A stretch of 64,000 bases of DNA from JAAYXS01 sp964550375. GTDB taxonomy: Bacteria > Planctomycetota > Phycisphaerae > UBA1845 > Fen-1342. Made by a program: the position numbers and the translations under genes. Within the stretch, counting starts at the first letter, position 1. Each line of letters begins with the position of its first letter. The DNA lies in NCBI GenBank assembly GCA_964550375.1, contig CAZJYX010000013.1, forward strand, positions 1 through 64,000. Reading direction: 5' to 3'. Shown here one piece after another: positions 26,149 to 34,900 of this stretch. The notes beneath the pieces were generated by a model, which saw only the letters and a program-made list of their open reading frames with translations, searched no databases and was not told where the DNA came from.

Positions 26149-28428
26149 TCATGCTTGGCGCGGCGCCGGCCGTGGCAGCCATAACACCGCCGTCGTCCCA
26201 CGGCCGACCTCGCTGTCAATCTCGATCCCGCCGCCGTGCTGCGCCATGATCTGGCGCACGATCGGCAAACCCAGTCCGACGCCGAAGGCCCGCGTGCTGT
26301 AGAGCGGCTCCCATATTCTAGGCAAGTCGTCTGGTGAAATACCCGGTCCGGTGTCGCGCACACGCAACTCGACGCGATTGCCGACCGTGCCAGAACTCAC
26401 CAGAATCTCGCGAGGCCCAGCAGAAGTATCCTCCAATGCTGCCACCGCGTTCTGCAAGACGTTCAGGACACAGCGCCGTAACCGATCACGATCAATCTCA
26501 ATCTCTGTCGCGGCGTGCAGTTCGCGTTTCAGATTCACGCCGTCCGGAAGCTGGTACTCGTCCAGCACCTCCGCCAGCCATTCATCGATCGGCGTGAACA
26601 CTAGCTCCGGCGGCGTGCCGCGCGCATAGTCCAGCAGCTCCTCGATGATGCGGTCACAGCGCAGGATGTTGCGCTCGCCGCGCCGCCAGATGCTCTCAAT
26701 GTCCGCGCCATGCCTCAGCATATGATCCCGCAGCGCGTAGAAGGAGGTTCGCACGGTGCCCAAGGGGTTGCGCAATTCGTGCGCCACGCTGGCGGTCAGT
26801 CGTCCGAGCACGGCCAAGCGTTCCTTGTCAACCAGTTCGCGGTGAGCCGCCTCCAAGTCAGCGGTGCGCTCCGCGACTAGCTCCTCCAAGCGCTCGCGGT
26901 GGCGCTTCAGCTCCTCGTCGGCGCGCTTCCGTTCCGTGATATCCGTTGCTATATGAATTGCCTGCCGCAATCGACCTGCATCGTCGAAGATCGGCGTGCA
27001 AGAGACCAGGTACACACCCCCAAAGGCCTCCTGCTCCATCTCGACCGTGACGAGGCGGCCGCCGCGACACACGTCGTCGAACGGGCATCCCGGCGGAGGC
27101 CCGGTTGCCGTCGGGCCGTGGAAGATCTCCCAGCATTTCTTCCCCAGGAGCTGCTCCAGAGGCTTGCCGGAAGCGCGCACGACCGTCTCGTTGGCCGCGA
27201 CGATGCCGCGCTCCGCGTCCAGCAGGACGACCGGCTGGCCGATGGCCTGGAAGATGTGCTCCCATTCCTCGCGCGCCCGCCGCAGTTCCTCCTCAGTATG
27301 CCGATGCTCAGCCACCTCCGCCCGCAGCTTCTCGTTCAGCACTGCCAGGGCGGCGGCCTGCTGCCCCAGCCGTTCGTGGCGCAGCGCGTTCTGGAGGCCA
27401 ATCGCCACGCCGCTCGCCAGCGTCTTGAGGAAGGCCGACTGTTCGCTGAAGTCGCGAGTACCTGCCGAGGCCAGGCCGAGGGCGCCCAGCACTTTGCCAC
27501 CTGACTGCAACGGCAGCGCTGCAAACGAACGCAGCCCGGCGTCCTTGCACTCCTGCCAGGTGCAGCGCTCGTCGCTGTGAATGTCAACCGAATAAACCGC
27601 CTCGCCAGCGGCTACAGCCCGGCCGCACAGGCATTCCCCCACGCGGTGCGTGCGCGCCATCGCCAGGCGCAGGTCCTCCCGCGGCGTCTGGCAACCACGC
27701 ATCAGTAGCGCGTCGCGCTCGCGCAGGAACAAGACGGCCAGGTCGGGGCGCACGGCCTCCACCACGCTTCGCAAGCCGGCCTCAACGACATGGTCGACTG
27801 ACAGGCTGGCGCGCACCTGCTCGTTGAGGTTCTGCAAGCTGGCCAGCTCACTGACACGCTGCCCGAGAGTTCGCTCAACCGCGCGCAGGCTAAGCTCCGA
27901 CTGCTCGTGCTCCAGTACCCAAGCTCCCAAGGCGCGATTGGCTTGCTCAAGCTGGGCGAGCTTGTCCTCCAACTCGTGCCGGAGTGCCTGGGCGCGAACG
28001 GTCGGCCACCCGCTGTGGTCATCGGCAACCGCTACCCCCGACAATTCCGGCCGCGTGGGCGCACGCTCCAGCACCTCGCGCACGGCTGTGACCAACTCAT
28101 TCGGTCCGGCGGTGTCCGTGACGATACGCTCCGCCCCCAGGCTGAGTGCGAGCGTCTCATCGCGCGCCGCAGCGCCGGCCGCTCCGTAGAAGACGAACGG
28201 AATGTGCCGCAGCCGCTCGTCCCGTTGCCACTCGCGACAGAGCAGCAGACCGCGCAGCGCCGGCATCAACAGGTCGACGACGACCAGGTCGGGCGGATTG
28301 GAGCGGGCCAACTCGAGCGCCGCGGTGCCGCTGGTGGCGGCGTCCACGCGGTAGCCGCAGGGCTCGAAGGCCGCCCGCAGCGCTGCGATCTCCCGGTCGC
28401 GCTCGTCAACGATCAGCAGCTTGCTCAC
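26149..28428 (-). CDS. Sensor kinase: REC-GAF-PAS-HisKA-HATPase
   Basis: A 759-residue soluble histidine kinase. I start at the GTG at 28428 because GGAG lies five bases upstream and the protein then opens as a receiver domain ('VSKLLIVDERDRE'). Order: receiver (1-120, Asp in 'LVVVDLLMPAL'), coiled linker, GAF domain (about 195-350), and a PAS domain (about 390-510) with cysteines in 'GPPPGCPFDDVC' and 'VSCTPIF'. H-box 'VAHELRNPLGT' and an ATPase domain ending 'GVGLGLPIV' complete it. A receiver at the front of a kinase is a design for receiving phosphate from another kinase. Probable partner of the downstream hybrid kinase. Confidence 0.9.
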   Translation of the reverse strand: MSKLLIVDERDREIAALRAAFEPCGYRVDAATSGTAALELARSNPPDLVVVDLLMPALRGLLLCREWQRDERLRHIPFVFYGAAGAAARDETLALSLGAERIVTDTAGPNELVTAVREVLERAPTRPELSGVAVADDHSGWPTVRAQALRHELEDKLAQLEQANRALGAWVLEHEQSELSLRAVERTLGQRVSELASLQNLNEQVRASLSVDHVVEAGLRSVVEAVRPDLAVLFLRERDALLMRGCQTPREDLRLAMARTHRVGECLCGRAVAAGEAVYSVDIHSDERCTWQECKDAGLRSFAALPLQSGGKVLGALGLASAGTRDFSEQSAFLKTLASGVAIGLQNALRHERLGQQAAALAVLNEKLRAEVAEHRHTEEELRRAREEWEHIFQAIGQPVVLLDAERGIVAANETVVRASGKPLEQLLGKKCWEIFHGPTATGPPPGCPFDDVCRGGRLVTVEMEQEAFGGVYLVSCTPIFDDAGRLRQAIHIATDITERKRADEELKRHRERLEELVAERTADLEAAHRELVDKERLAVLGRLTASVAHELRNPLGTVRTSFYALRDHMLRHGADIESIWRRGERNILRCDRIIEELLDYARGTPPELVFTPIDEWLAEVLDEYQLPDGVNLKRELHAATEIEIDRDRLRRCVLNVLQNAVAALEDTSAGPREILVSSGTVGNRVELRVRDTGPGISPDDLPRIWEPLYSTRAFGVGLGLPIVRQIMAQHGGGIEIDSEVGRGTTAVLWLPRPAPRQA

Positions 28429-28992
28429 GTCCGCTCCGGTTACGAGTGGTCTCGACGTCACGGACTCAGGGCTGAAGCCCTGGGCGTCGTCGCGCGCCGC
28501 GTCAGACCCATGTCGCCTGACGAAGCGGGCTTCGGCCATTCATCGGCCAGAGTTGCGGTACCAACAGCGCACTGCAGCAAACGCCAATTCTTGCCGCTGC
28601 CGCCTGCGCCGGTCGCCGTGCTGCCTGCGAGCAGGGCGCTTAATCAATGCACACCTCAAGACGACTGCCGACATGTTTCAGGCGCCGTCGCCAACCCCGT
28701 ACCCTTAGCTAGGCGCATCATACCCCGTGAGACGGCGTATGCCACCCCCAACGACCTGAAAGCTCGCGAATCAATCGGGCGCCGCCGGCCCGTATCCCCC
28801 AGTCGGCGCGCAGCAAGCCGACGTCACCCCGCAGGAATCCGCTTGGGCTGTCCCCGAAGGCCGCTTTGCGGGCGTTAGCCAGGGGGCAGCCGGCAATTCA
28901 AGGGAGCCGCGTTGACACACGCCGCCAACCAACGGCCGGCGACCGTGAAGCTCAGGCATGCCGACGCTTACGTGACCAGCGTGGCGGTGCGG
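28429..28992. other. Intergenic region with a short perfect hairpin
   Basis: The region between the kinase start and the small lipoprotein stop has no supported gene. CAGGGCT and AGCCCTG (28467-28482) form a tight hairpin with a TGAA loop in the kinase leader, about 40 bases before the GTG start. Similar 'GGCTGAAGCC' hairpins are common dispersed repeats in bacterial genomes. I see only one copy here. The remainder, 28540-28992, shows no promoter or repeat I can support. Confidence 0.4.
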
Positions 28993-29154
28993 CTAGGTGG
29001 CGACGCTAACGATTCCTAACGCCAACTGCAGCGCGCCGTACACAATGTCCGCGACGCCGCCGCCAATACCGCGGTAGTCGCAGCCGGTCAGCAGCACTGG
29101 TAGAAGAAAGAGACTGCCCCAGAGCAGCTTGGCCCTAATCGTATTCCGTTTCAT
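28993..29154 (-). CDS. Small lipoprotein (53 residues)
   Basis: Starts at ATG 29154 with GGAGG seven bases upstream. The sequence opens 'MKRNTIRAKLLWGSLF' and runs to lipobox 'LLTGC', giving a mature lipoprotein of about 32 residues: 'CDYRGIGGG', then a hydrophobic, glycine- and valine-rich segment. The tail could lie along or in a membrane. No homologue recognised; comparable tiny lipoproteins are entericidin-like or stress-envelope peptides, but similarity cannot be claimed. It diverges from tetR over a shared palindrome and so is probably controlled by that regulator. Confidence 0.68.
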   Translation of the reverse strand: MKRNTIRAKLLWGSLFLLPVLLTGCDYRGIGGGVADIVYGALQLALGIVSVAT

Positions 29155-29225
29155 CAGAGCACCTCCTGCTGCAGCCGGGGTCGAGTAGTGGTCCAACATG
29201 GCCCACTGAATCCGCCGAATCCGGC

Positions 29226-29280
29226 TGGACAAGTTCTGAATTACTGTTCATATTATGAACTGTTATTCAGTGTCCGGCAA
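29226..29280. promoter_or_regulatory. Divergent promoters overlapping a 35-bp palindrome (putative TetR operator)
   Basis: The core palindrome is GTTCATATTATGAAC (29246-29260). Outer arms CTGAAT (29236-29241) and ATTCAG (29265-29270) extend the dyad to 35 bases. Plus-strand promoter towards tetR: TGGACA (29226-29231), 17 bases, CATATT (29249-29254). Minus-strand promoter towards the small lipoprotein: TTGCCG (29280-29275), 17 bases, CATAAT (29257-29252). Both -10 boxes lie inside the palindrome, so one bound dimer pair could shut off both genes. Confidence 0.75.
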
Positions 29281-29322
29281 GCGTGGCCGCACAGATTCAC
29301 GGCCCAGCTCGTTGGAGGCTTT

Positions 29323-29970
29323 ATGCAGCCTGAACGTGTTCGGAGGATACCCGTGACAGGCGCACGGCCCAACCGCCGGCAGCGGCAGCGCCGACAGCAC
29401 CGCGCCGAGATAATTGCTGCGGCACGTAAGCTCTTTGCCGAGAACGGCTTCGAGCGCACCGCCATGGCGGATATTGCCGCTGCCGCCGATTTCTCCGTTG
29501 GTGCGCTGTACAACTTCTTCGAGCATAAGCAGGACCTTTACCGGTGTATCATCCAGGAAATCGCCGAGGAGATTCACGTGGCGGTTTCCTCTGCACTGGC
29601 CTTAACCGGCACGCCGATCGAGCGTATAGAACGCTTTGTTGCGGCGCAGACGGCCGTACTGTCGAAGCATGCGGCGGTGGGCCGGATCTACTTTGAGTTG
29701 GGTATGGGCTCGCCGCTGGCCCCCACCGCCGGCCTGGCCACGGAACTCAGGGTTATGTACGAGCGAACGCTGGGCGCGCTTCAGGCCACGTTTCGCGAGG
29801 GCATCGAGACCGGCTGCTTCGCGCCGCTGGACCCGCTGGTGCTGGCACTGACGCTGGAAGCCCTGATTACGAGCTTCGTTCCTGTTCTGGCGGAGCGGCC
29901 GGACGCTTACAGTGCCGAACAGATGTCCGGCGCTGTTTGCCGAGTCTTCTTCGAGGGGGTGCGGGTGTAG
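29323..29970 (+). CDS. TetR family transcriptional regulator
   Basis: A 215-residue repressor. A basic leader is followed by the TetR helix-turn-helix (about 25-72): 'RAEIIAAARKLFAENGFERT', 'MADIAAAADFSVGALYNFF' and 'HKQDLYRCII'. The helical C-terminal ligand domain runs to the end. The ATG at 29323 has GGAGG four bases upstream; a GTG ten codons later is an alternative. It is likely autoregulated through the palindrome at 29236-29270. The ligand is unknown; the divergent small lipoprotein gene is the obvious target. The next gene is a sugar transferase 50 bases downstream. Confidence 0.92.
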   Translation: MQPERVRRIPVTGARPNRRQRQRRQHRAEIIAAARKLFAENGFERTAMADIAAAADFSVGALYNFFEHKQDLYRCIIQEIAEEIHVAVSSALALTGTPIERIERFVAAQTAVLSKHAAVGRIYFELGMGSPLAPTAGLATELRVMYERTLGALQATFREGIETGCFAPLDPLVLALTLEALITSFVPVLAERPDAYSAEQMSGAVCRVFFEGVRV

Positions 29971-30005
29971 GCGGCGGGGGCGCTCCACTCTCGCCGCGAG
30001 CCCGG

Positions 30006-30011
30006 TACACT
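30006..30011 (+). promoter_or_regulatory. Start-proximal -10 box of the sugar transferase gene
   Basis: TACACT lies nine bases before the ATG at 30021. No ribosome binding site and no clear -35 are visible. The arrangement matches other leaderless-type starts in this window, but the match is weak on its own. Confidence 0.35.
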
Positions 30012-30020
30012 GTGCCACAC

Positions 30021-30698
30021 ATGCTTCCAAACGCTGACCGATCGCCCGTCACGTGCCACGCCTCGCGCGCATACCTGTGGCTGAAGCGCTGCATGGACTG
30101 GTACGTGGCACTGGTCGCGCTGTTGGCCGTCGGGCCGGCGCTGGCGCTGCTGGGGTGGCTGGTCCGCCGGGATAGCCCCGGACCGGCGTTGTTCCGCCAG
30201 ACGCGTGCTGGGCTCAACGGCCGCCCGTTCACTTTGGTGAAATTCCGCACCATGCGTACGGATGTCGATCCTTACGGCGATTCGCCGCAGTCCGGACAGG
30301 ACCCGCGGCTGACGCGCATCGGCAAGTTTGTGAGAGAAACCAGCCTGGACGAGCTGCCGCAGTTGGTGAACGTACTGCTGGGCGATATGTCGCTGGTCGG
30401 GCCGCGACCCTTGTATCTTCAACAGGTCACGGAGTGGGACGCGCGGCAAAGATGCCGGCTGCTGGTAAAGCCCGGACTGACAGGCCTGGCCCAGATACAC
30501 GGCCGGGGGACCCTGACGATCGAGGACAAGCTGGAGTGGGACGTGCGTTACGTCGAGCGGGCCGGCTTGGCGACCGACCTTAAGATCATCGGGCTGACGC
30601 TCCTCAAGCTGATCAGGCCCGGCGATATTTACGAGATCAAGTATTCACGCACGAAGGAGCGGCGCTGCCACGCCGCAGCAGGAGAACGGCAGGCCTAG
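30021..30698 (+). CDS. Bacterial sugar transferase (undecaprenyl-phosphate sugar phosphotransferase)
   Basis: A 225-residue monotopic membrane enzyme of the WcaJ/EpsL/PglC type. It starts a polysaccharide or glycan by moving a sugar phosphate from a nucleotide sugar to undecaprenyl phosphate. A membrane helix at about 23-45 is followed by the signature blocks 'GPALFRQTRAGLNGRPF', 'KFRTMR', 'KFVRETSLDELPQL', 'GDMSLVGPRPL' and 'KPGLTGLAQIHGRG'. The short form without extra N-terminal helices is enough for catalysis. No other polysaccharide genes are adjacent. Start at 30021 fits the family N-terminus. Confidence 0.92.
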   Translation: MLPNADRSPVTCHASRAYLWLKRCMDWYVALVALLAVGPALALLGWLVRRDSPGPALFRQTRAGLNGRPFTLVKFRTMRTDVDPYGDSPQSGQDPRLTRIGKFVRETSLDELPQLVNVLLGDMSLVGPRPLYLQQVTEWDARQRCRLLVKPGLTGLAQIHGRGTLTIEDKLEWDVRYVERAGLATDLKIIGLTLLKLIRPGDIYEIKYSRTKERRCHAAAGERQA

Positions 30699-30720
30699 CG
30701 GCCGCTGACGTGGGCCTTCC

Positions 30721-31476
30721 TCAGGGGCTGTTCCGCGCTGCCGGTGGGGTCGGCGGGGCCGACTGGGCCGGCTTGGTGAGCTCCAGGTAGCTGGCGGTCA
30801 GCGCGTCGTCGCGCAGTCCGCGCTGCGCCACGCGAAAAGCGGCATGGGCCGTGTCGAAATTCCCGCGCTGGAACTCCATGTAGCCCAGCAGGAAGTAGGT
30901 CTCGGCGGTGGCGCGGTTAGCCTTCAACCACGCGGCCAACTGGTCCACGTGCCGATCGAACTCCGCCTCTTCGAAGTAGTACGACGGCAAGCCCAGCGAC
31001 ATAAACCGCAACTTGGGTTGCAGTTGCAGCGCCCGCCGCAGGGACGCGCCGGCCTCGTCGTAGTGCCCCAGGGCCATGCGGGCCTGGGCCAGATGGATGC
31101 GGCAGGCCGGATCGCCGTGGTTCAGTTCGGCGGCCATGGTCAGTGCGATCAGCGCCTGGCGATACTCACCGGCCCGCAGTTGCTCCAGGCCGGCCGCGAC
31201 GGTTCGCTCATGGTTCGCCAGCACGCGGGCCTCACGCTGCGCCATGTCCCGCGCGTTGAAGTGCCGCCCCTGCTCGCGCTGCGTGATGTACCGCCGTGCT
31301 CGATATGCGTCCTCCGTCGCCTGGCGATTTCCGGGGTGAACGCGCACATGGGGGGCGCACGCGGGCTGCCCCCGCTGAGTGACGTTCGACGGCCGATTCT
31401 CCGCAGACGCGGCGGGCAAGGCGATGATGAGCGTCAGAAACCCCAGCATACGGGTGGTGATTCTCGGGTGGTCCAT
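30721..31476 (-). CDS. Exported TPR-repeat protein
   Basis: A 251-residue protein with a signal peptide (hydrophobic 10-23, cleavage near 'ASAEN') and tetratricopeptide repeats. The clearest are 'RAGEYRQALIALTMAAELNH', 'GHYDEAGASLRRALQLQP' and 'QRGNFDTAHAAFRVAQRG'. It likely works as a periplasmic protein-protein scaffold. The ATG at 31476 is preceded by GGAGGG. It converges with the sugar transferase gene, with only 22 bases between stops. No partner can be named. Confidence 0.78.
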   Translation of the reverse strand: MDHPRITTRMLGFLTLIIALPAASAENRPSNVTQRGQPACAPHVRVHPGNRQATEDAYRARRYITQREQGRHFNARDMAQREARVLANHERTVAAGLEQLRAGEYRQALIALTMAAELNHGDPACRIHLAQARMALGHYDEAGASLRRALQLQPKLRFMSLGLPSYYFEEAEFDRHVDQLAAWLKANRATAETYFLLGYMEFQRGNFDTAHAAFRVAQRGLRDDALTASYLELTKPAQSAPPTPPAARNSP

Positions 31477-31971
31477 CTCGGCCCTCCGCGCGCATTGCCG
31501 CGCTCTGATGCCCTGGGCCACACCGCCCCGGCTGCCACTCGCCCGGCCAGGCGATGGGGCAGTGTCGGCTACGTCCAGACCTATATGGATTATACATCAC
31601 ACCAGGTCGGCGCTTGAAGCATTAATCGGGATTGTGGCGCACAGTTCGGCTCTCCGTGCGCGCGCCCGGAGGCCGCCACCCTCGTTTGTGCGCGTAACCA
31701 GTATGCGAACAAGCGGTTAGCACCCAATCAACCGCAAGGCCGCGCCGGCACGCCGCGAACTTCTTGACATGCCCAGCCTGAGCGTGTCTCTTTCTGGCAT
31801 GTCAGCGGGCATAGGCGTATGGCGCAGACGCGTTGCCCCTTCGGAGCACGGGCCGGCGAGCCAAGTCCGGCATGGTCCCGTATACTCCGGCTGTGAGCCC
31901 TGTGTTCCGATCGGGTGCTGAAGCTGGACAACCATGACCCCCGGCGGAACCCGTTGCGGGAGGTGACATAA
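31477..31971. promoter_or_regulatory. 495-base control region before the lipid locus, with inverted repeat
   Basis: No supported gene. TGACATGCC (31765-31773) and GGCATGTCA (31796-31804) are perfect 9-bp inverted copies 22 bases apart. The left arm begins within a TTGACA (31764-31769), but no good -10 box follows at 16-18 bases. The repeat could be an operator or a hairpin. GGAGG lies eight bases before the GTG at 31972. The left part, 31477-31700, carries the upstream region of the TPR gene. Confidence 0.5.
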
Positions 31972-34900
31972 GTGAGGATGCTCCTGGGCATTGACGTGGG
32001 AGCCGTCGGCGTAAAGGCCGCCGTGGTGCTTCCTGGCGCGGATGCCCCTCAACCGCCGCCCGCCGAGGCACACGCGCTGCGCACGCTCGCTGCGGCCGAC
32101 GCGGCCGACAGCCGGATCATCCTGGTGGCGGCCCCCCGCCGCACGCGCGGACGCCCGCTCGAAGCCGCGCGCGATCTGCTCGACACGCTCTTTGCCGGCC
32201 TCCCCGGCGCACACACCTACGAAATCGTCGTCACCGGCTCCGGCGGCAAGCTGCTGGCGGAAACTCTGGGGGCGCAAACGTGTAACGAATTTCAGGCCTG
32301 CGCCCGCGCCATTAACTGCCTTTTTCCCGCCGCCCGCACCGTCTTCGAAATCGGCGGCGAAACCAGCCGCTACCTGCGCCTGGCGCCCGACCCGGCCAGC
32401 GGGCAACTGGGCATCGTTGACTACAGCATGAACGGCGATTGCGCGGCCGGCACGGGTGCGTTCCTCGATCAGCAGGCCGCCCGGCTGCAGTATGCCGTCG
32501 AGGACATCGGTGCGATCGTGGCCGACGCAGAGCGGGCCGCCCAGATTGCCGGCCGGTGCAGCGTGTTCGCCAAAAGCGACATGATCCACGCCCAGCAGAA
32601 GGGCTTCCAGCCGCCGGAGGTGCTGCGCGGCCTGTGCAACGCGGTAGCGGCCAACTTCAAGTCGGCCATCGTCAAGGGCCATCCCGTCACGGCCCCGATT
32701 GCCCTGCTGGGCGGCGTCTCCGCCAACACGGCGGTGGTGGCCGGGCTGCGTGAGGTATTCGAGCTGTCGGATGAGGAACTGGTTGTGCCGCCGTGCGCCG
32801 GGTCTTTCGGGGCGATTGGCGCGGCCCTGTCAGCCGCCGAGGTCGCCAACCAGAACCCGATGTCCGCGGCAACCTGCCTGGCGCGGCTGGAGCAGGCCTT
32901 GAAGGGCAACGGCTACGCCTTCCCGGCCACGCGCCCGCTGAGCATGGAGCGCGTCACGCTGCTGCGCGACCAGGTCCGGCCCTACCAGTTGCCCGCCACG
33001 CCGCCCGTCGACGCCTACCTGGGGCTCGACATCGGGTCGGTCGGCACCAAGCTCGTGCTCATCGACGATCAGGGCGACGTTATCCATTCGATCTTCACCC
33101 GCACCGATGGCCGCCCCATCGAGGTCGTAACGCGCTGCCTGCGGGAAATGGAAGAAGCCGTCGGCTGGGCCGTGCGCGTGCGCGGCGTCGGCACGACCGG
33201 CAGCGGCCGTGAGCTGGTCGGCGAACTAGTCGGGGCCGACACGGTCAACGACGAGATCACCGCCCACAAGACCGGCGCCACCTTCATCGGCGACCGCCTG
33301 CTGGGCCGCCGGCCCGACACGATCTTCGAGATCGGCGGCCAGGACTCGAAGTACATCAGCCTCCAGCCGGAATCCGAGACTTCAGCGGACACGGTGGTCG
33401 TTGATTTCACGATGAATGAGGCGTGTGCGGCGGGCACCGGCAGTTTCCTCGAAGAGCGCGCCGCCGAACTGGGCGTCGCCATCAAGGACGAGTTCTCGCG
33501 CCTGGCGCTCAGCTCGCCGGCGCCCATCCGCCTGGGCGAGCGCTGCACGGTGTTCATGGAGCGCGACGTCAATACGTACATGCAGCGCGGCGCCCGCCTG
33601 GCAGACATCATCGCCGGGCTGGCCTACTCGATCGCGCACAACTACATCAACCGGGTGGTGCGCGGCCGGCACATCGGCGACTGCATCTTTTTCCAGGGTG
33701 GCACGGCGTACAACGATGCGGTCGCGGCGGCCTTCAGCATCATCTGCAACAAGCAGATCATCGTGCCGCCGCACAATGCCGTGTTGGGTGCCATCGGGGC
33801 CGCTCTGTTGGCCAAGGAGCGCATCGCCGCCACCGGGGCCGAGACGCGCTTCCGCGGCTATGACCTGAGCACGGTGGACTACTCGTTGCGCGAGTTCACC
33901 TGCAAGGGCTGCGGCAATCACTGCACGATTCAGGAATTCAACGTCGCCGGCGAGCGGACGTTCTGGGGCGACAAGTGCTCCGACCGCTACCGCAAGCACG
34001 TCAAGACCGGCCGCAAGCCGGTAATCCCGGACCTGGTGGCGCGCCGCCACGAGCTGCTGCACGCCGACGATGAAGGCGACCCACCGGGGGCCACGCAGAC
34101 GATCGGCATCCCGCTGGCCATGTACACGTGGGACTACCTGCCGCTGTGGCGGCGCTTCTTCCGCGGCTGCGGCTTCAAGGTCGCCGTGTCCGCCGAAACC
34201 AATCGGCAGACCGTGCGTCAGGGGCTGGACTGCGTCGTGGCCGAGCCGTGCTTCCCAATCATCGCGGCGCATGGCCATGTGGCCGAGCTGGTCGAGCGCG
34301 GCGTGGATTACATCTGGCTGCCCAATATGACGACGTCGGCGGCCGAGCGTCCGCCGAACTTGTCCAGCTATCTGTGCCCCTGGGGCGCGACGCTGCCGTT
34401 CGTGATTCGGCAGGCGCCTCGTTTTCGCGCCTGGCGCGGGCGCATCCTGTGCCCGACGCTGTCGCTACAGCGCGGCGTGGAGGTCTTCCGCGACGCGCTG
34501 GTGGGCGTCGCGCGCGACCTGGGCATATCAACTGCCATCGCCAAGCGCGCCTTCGCCGCCGCCCGGGCCGCCCAGCAGCGTTTTGTCGCCGCTTACACCA
34601 AGGCCGGCGAGGCGGCGCTGCGCATACTCACTGAGACGGGCGAGAGCGGCATGCTGCTGGTCGGCCGCCCGTACAACAGCCAGGACGCCGGCGTCAGCCT
34701 CTCCGTGGCGCGCAAGTTGCGCGAGCACTACGGCGTCAACCTCGTGCCCGTGGACGCCCTGCCGCTGGACGGCATCGACGTCTCGGACATCAACAATAAC
34801 ATGTACTGGGCGTATGGGCGGCGCATCCTGGCCGCCGCCAAGCTGGTGCGTGAGCACGAGAACCTGCACATAATCTACATTACGAATTTCAAGTGCGGCC

